Positions 60,757 to 64,000 of a stretch of 64,000 nucleotides of DNA are shown here, piece by piece. Position numbers and translations under genes: made by a program. This DNA comes from Homalodisca vitripennis (lineage: Eukaryota > Arthropoda > Insecta > Hemiptera > Cicadellidae), in assembly GCF_021130785.1 (NCBI RefSeq), contig NC_060213.1, positions 135,608,001 to 135,672,000 on the forward strand. Direction: 5' to 3'. Each line of letters opens with the position of its first letter. The first letter of the stretch is position 1. The notes below the pieces were generated by a model, which did not search any database, was not told where the DNA came from, and was given only the letters and a program-made list of their open reading frames with translations.

Positions 60757-60779
60757 GGCCGTAACAGCCCCTGTTACGG
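60757..60779. other. short perfect hairpin beside the right palindrome arm
   Basis: ccgtaacag, ccc, ctgttacgg: a 9-bp stem with a 3-nt loop directly before the right arm of FB6. There is no T-tract, so nothing marks it as a terminator. Confidence 0.6.
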
Positions 60780-61630
60780 TTTCAATTTTGACTGTCACTG
60801 TTTAATTAAAACGTGTTTAAAGTGACGAGGGAAATGTTTTTAAACCGTGTTGGATTTTGTAAGATATGTTGTACCAGGGAAATGAAAATAGAATGTTATC
60901 ATGTTATGTTATTTTCGTACATGTAAATTAAATATGCGATTTTAAAATTTTGCCATTAACAATATTCAGTATAGTATATTCTGCCGTGACGATCACCATT
61001 TGTTATTGGCCTCTGGTCAGTCGTAAGTGGATGGTTGACGAATGCAGACATATTGTGATCTATATTCTGTAGTTCATTTGTAATAATTAGTTTTGTGTTT
61101 AGTTTTTTAATAAGTGCATGTTTTATAGTTAGTGAAGTTGACACACAACATGGTGGTTGTGATTACTGACTTAGGCGTGTCATAACGATCTGGTACGATT
61201 TGTTTATTTCAGCTTAGTTTGTAATTTATGTGTTAGGTTAGTTATTTACCTGCAGAAGAGATCAGATTGCAGATCTCGAAACGTAGTGTTACTGATTTTT
61301 TCACTGAACAATGGCAAATGTCCGGAAAATCCTGTTTCCTTCATTATTCTAACAGTTTGATTATAAAGATGCTCGAACTCGTCGCTGTTATCCTCGAAAA
61401 ATAATCTTAAAATTACGGTCTGATTTAGTTTACCATTTTACCAGTTACAAAACACATTACATATTACTGAGAGAGTACGGTCTGCGCCTTTATACAGACA
61501 ATTCCAAAGATGTAATGTCGAGTGGCTGAAATTTATTCAGGAAAATATCAAGAAAGAGGAGGAAGGAATTGCTAAACAAACGACTCGGCTCGGCGCTAAA
61601 ACTTTGCTCAAATTTCACCTCAGAGAGCGG

Positions 61631-61695
61631 AATAATTCATCAGATGACAACAGTGAACAACACCAAACAGCTGTTAATTAGTCAGGGGTCGACTT
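61631..61695 (+). promoter_or_regulatory. repeated noncoding motif, copy B
   Basis: Reads aataattcatcagatgacaa, then caaacagctgttaattagtc and ggggtcgacttt. It shares its front with copy A and its back with copy C. Confidence 0.45.
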
Positions 61696-61699
61696 TCCC

Positions 61700-63220
61700 T
61701 CCAAGTGGATTGCACCAGTTGTGACGCCAGTTCGTCCTGGCGAGGGACTTTTGGGCAGAATTGCAGAATTGTTCTAAAAAGACCCGCAGAAAAATTCTAA
61801 ACTTCTCTTTCATTTTGCACAAAAGAGAGTCAAATGTGAAACACAGTAACTACACTCACAAATTAAAGCCACACACGTAAGTAAGCTTTAATTGACAAAA
61901 CGCTTTTTATAAGTATCATTTGGTTCCAAAATATTAAGTTTTTGAGCCCAAATGGGCTCTCATGTATCATTTAGACGCTTGATATTCTTCTAGTTTTGTA
62001 GCTGTGCCAATTGGAAGGACCAGTCAAATGTATAAGTAAATAGGGAGCTGAATACCCAATACGTCTCGAAAACTAATACATAGACAAACTTTTACAAGCC
62101 AGGGCGTTGCACTGTTCAGGATGATATTGGTGAAATTGAATAAATTTAAAGTTCTTCATGGAGTGGGGGACCGACGCGACATGCACAAATTTTAATTTAG
62201 ACGCGTAGAAGAAAGGTCACCAAATTAAAAATTACTTAATAACAGATTTGAAAACGATTCCAGTTCTCAAGATTTATCAAATTTAAGAATTTGTAACACG
62301 CAGACTTAAAAAATGATTGGTCACAAATAAACGTTCCGTGAGCGTAACGCTTTTGGTTTCCCTCACTATTGACATATTTTATTATTTCCTCGGGAATCGT
62401 TTTACATTCCATTTCGAAAAGAAAATATGAATCCCATTTTAGGGAATCCTCCAATACGTAATTTGTACACCCTTATAAAGAAATACCTTAAACTGAGAAA
62501 TACCTCTGAAAGGAACCTCTTTCTCTTCCACAGTGTTCCTTTGAAAATCCTGAAGGTAAATGATGGATTTTTAAATTATTTCTGAAAGCACATCATTTTT
62601 GGCACTTATGAGCAAAGAGCAATATTTCTGAGTTACATGTTAATGTTATTTCGACCCTTTTCAGCATCCTTTTAAACATTTCTTTCTCAAAGGTAGAGAA
62701 GCATCACATTCCTCTGAAACTGAGTTACTTTATAAACCAATTAGAGCTTAGCATCAATTGACAGTGTCTAGGATTTCTTGCGTACTCTACTTTTCTACGC
62801 CGACCTGACATGCCAAAAAGAATCTGCAACCCTCCCAGACGACGGTCAGGGGCGGTTCCGAAGCGTGTGAGTCATACATCACTTCGTGTCTACACACATG
62901 CACGGGTTCGGTGTATCAGATACAAGAACCCACTCATGCAAGACCAGTTTGAATATTAAACTGCACCGTGTAAGTGATACATGCGTGATGCATGTTGCGA
63001 TATGGTAATCACTAAAGTGGGGGCGGAGTGTGAATTTTAAGCTGTAGAAATGTCTGGCATCCCTCAAGGTACATGTTTGAGATAAAGAGTTTAATAGTGT
63101 GAAAATTAGATACTTTTCTTTATAGAAAAATCAGACGGATCTGACATAATTTACCTACTTTATATTAGGTTTGTTATTACGATCGTATGTGCATTAAATT
63201 TGTAATTTAAACGTGAAAAG
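61700..63220. other. noncoding DNA, nothing recognised
   Basis: No host exon or repeat family recognised. Short open frames at 62,236-62,454 and 62,879-63,067 (minus) have no recognisable similarity. Confidence 0.45.
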
Positions 63221-63225
63221 CCTCG

Positions 63226-63366
63226 TTCATACTCTGCTCACTCCCACTGCGCCCAGTGGCTTGTGGGAGGATTTTATCAAACAGAACAGTGTAGAATTGA
63301 TAAAGCTCAATGTCGATACTACTGATTTACAAAGCTACGGCTACAGGCATGACTTGAACCCCCTTC
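63226..63366 (-). mobile_element. tRNA-derived SINE, copy 2 (head truncated)
   Basis: Matches copy 1 at 43.5 kb over the body (cccagtggcttgtgggagga then ttttatcaaacagaa) and part of the head (gcatgacttgaacc, a decayed B box). The tRNA A-box portion is missing. Its divergence from copy 1 is considerable. Confidence 0.6.
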
Positions 63367-64000
63367 ACTATGTGTAACTAAAAAAATAAACAGCTTATGA
63401 TAAAAATTCAAAATTATAGTTCTTACGGAAATTTATCATTGTGGAAGTAACCCTATAGAAATTCAATGTTTTACAAAATAATAAATACCTGCTCTGCTCA
63501 TTATCAAATGTAAATACATTATTGACAATTTTTTAATTTATGTCACAACTGACATACAAGAAGACTGTTAGAAGCTTCCAGTTTCTTATTTTTGCAAAAA
63601 TATAATGTAAAAATTCACGAAAAACGGTATTTACAGTACTAATAATCGATGACGAATTCAGCATACTTTGCATGACAATAAATGCTCAAGTTGTTTTGAA
63701 TACACTTGTATTGCTTTCACAATATGAATACTGCCAACAACCTAATTTTAACAGTTAATAAATGTCTTATTACCTAAATAATTAAATTGCTGCTCTGAGG
63801 TTATTTTTAACTCGATTACTTAAACTATATGTCGTTGGATTTCCAATAAAATTTAATTTTAAACGAAGCTATACTTGTAAAATACCGCGTTGACAGGGAT
63901 ACATGTAACATTTGTATTAAAAGTTTGAACTAAGCATTAATAAAAAAATAAAAATTGCCTTCATTTAGTCAGCGTATTTCAAGTTACAATTGCTTTTCAA
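63367..64000. other. AT-rich noncoding DNA
   Basis: Nothing recognised up to the window edge. Confidence 0.5.

Larger units (their letters stand above)
59611..61341. mobile_element. foldback element FB6: palindrome with 467-bp arms
   Basis: Left arm 59,611-60,077 and right arm 60,779-61,245 are inverted copies of equal length with only a few differences. They are separated by a 701-bp spacer. The right side continues to 61,341 with the family terminus (cagatctcgaaacgtagtgt ... aaaatcctgtttcctt); the left side lacks these last 96 bp. The arms share sequence with FB1 (taacctaa(c/t)acataa, cacgcctaagtcag). The matching 62-codon open frames in both arms are a by-product of the palindrome. Confidence 0.85.

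Noticed and set aside
59712..61144. Two identical-looking 62-codon proteins in the palindrome arms
   Set aside because: They are the same sequence read in both inverted arms, with no domain, start context or other support.

Overview
The window looks like nuclear DNA of an insect: AT-rich, intron-rich and dense in transposable elements. The style of the repeats would suit a hemimetabolous insect such as a hemipteran, but nothing here fixes the order. One host gene is recognisable: a CAMTA (calmodulin-binding transcription activator) on the minus strand. I can place 18 coding exons between 39,410 and 3,170. They read in order as the C-terminal half of the CG-1 DNA-binding domain, a long Ser/Gln-rich linker, the TIG/IPT domain, ankyrin repeats and the serine-rich segment before the IQ motifs. 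All 18 exons join with matching codon phases (2,863 nt, about 954 codons). The start codon and N-terminal CG-1 exons would lie to the right of 39,410, and I did not find them before 64,000. The IQ motifs and C-terminus would lie left of position 1.

Layout, left to right. 1-755: a truncated mariner. 3.3-6.3 kb: a 3-kb minisatellite with a 34-bp unit, inside a CAMTA intron. 6.5-17.7 kb: C-terminal and central CAMTA exons, with a 31-bp minisatellite at 8.0 kb and an internally deleted mariner at 14.7 kb. 18.0-21.1 kb: a complete Tc1/mariner-superfamily element with an intact 470-aa transposase. It resembles the Sailor/DD82E group, and a foldback element is nested inside it. 23.7-39.4 kb: N-terminal CAMTA exons, with hAT-like debris at 31.5 and 33.2 kb and, at 34.5-36.2 kb, a striking array of 12 truncated copies of a CG-1 exon. 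37.9-38.4 kb: a 36-bp minisatellite.

From 39.4 kb to the end there is no recognisable host coding sequence. The stretch holds a 5'-truncated non-LTR retrotransposon (40.5-42.1 kb), a mariner remnant, a tRNA-derived SINE in two copies, a young 122-bp satellite (44.4-45.3 kb), Helitron-like elements, several foldback elements, a 35-bp minisatellite with higher-order structure (55.8-56.5 kb), and a large palindrome with 467-bp arms (59.6-61.2 kb). Five diverged copies of one noncoding motif occur between 54.4 and 61.7 kb.

The two most unusual features are the CG-1 exon array and the foldback family. Each 142-bp unit of the array can be parsed as a 102-nt in-frame exon plus a 40-nt GT...AG segment. 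The foldback family has Penelope-like traits: inverted terminal units, a one-sided 38-bp extension, a 12-bp target duplication and a hammerhead-like core.
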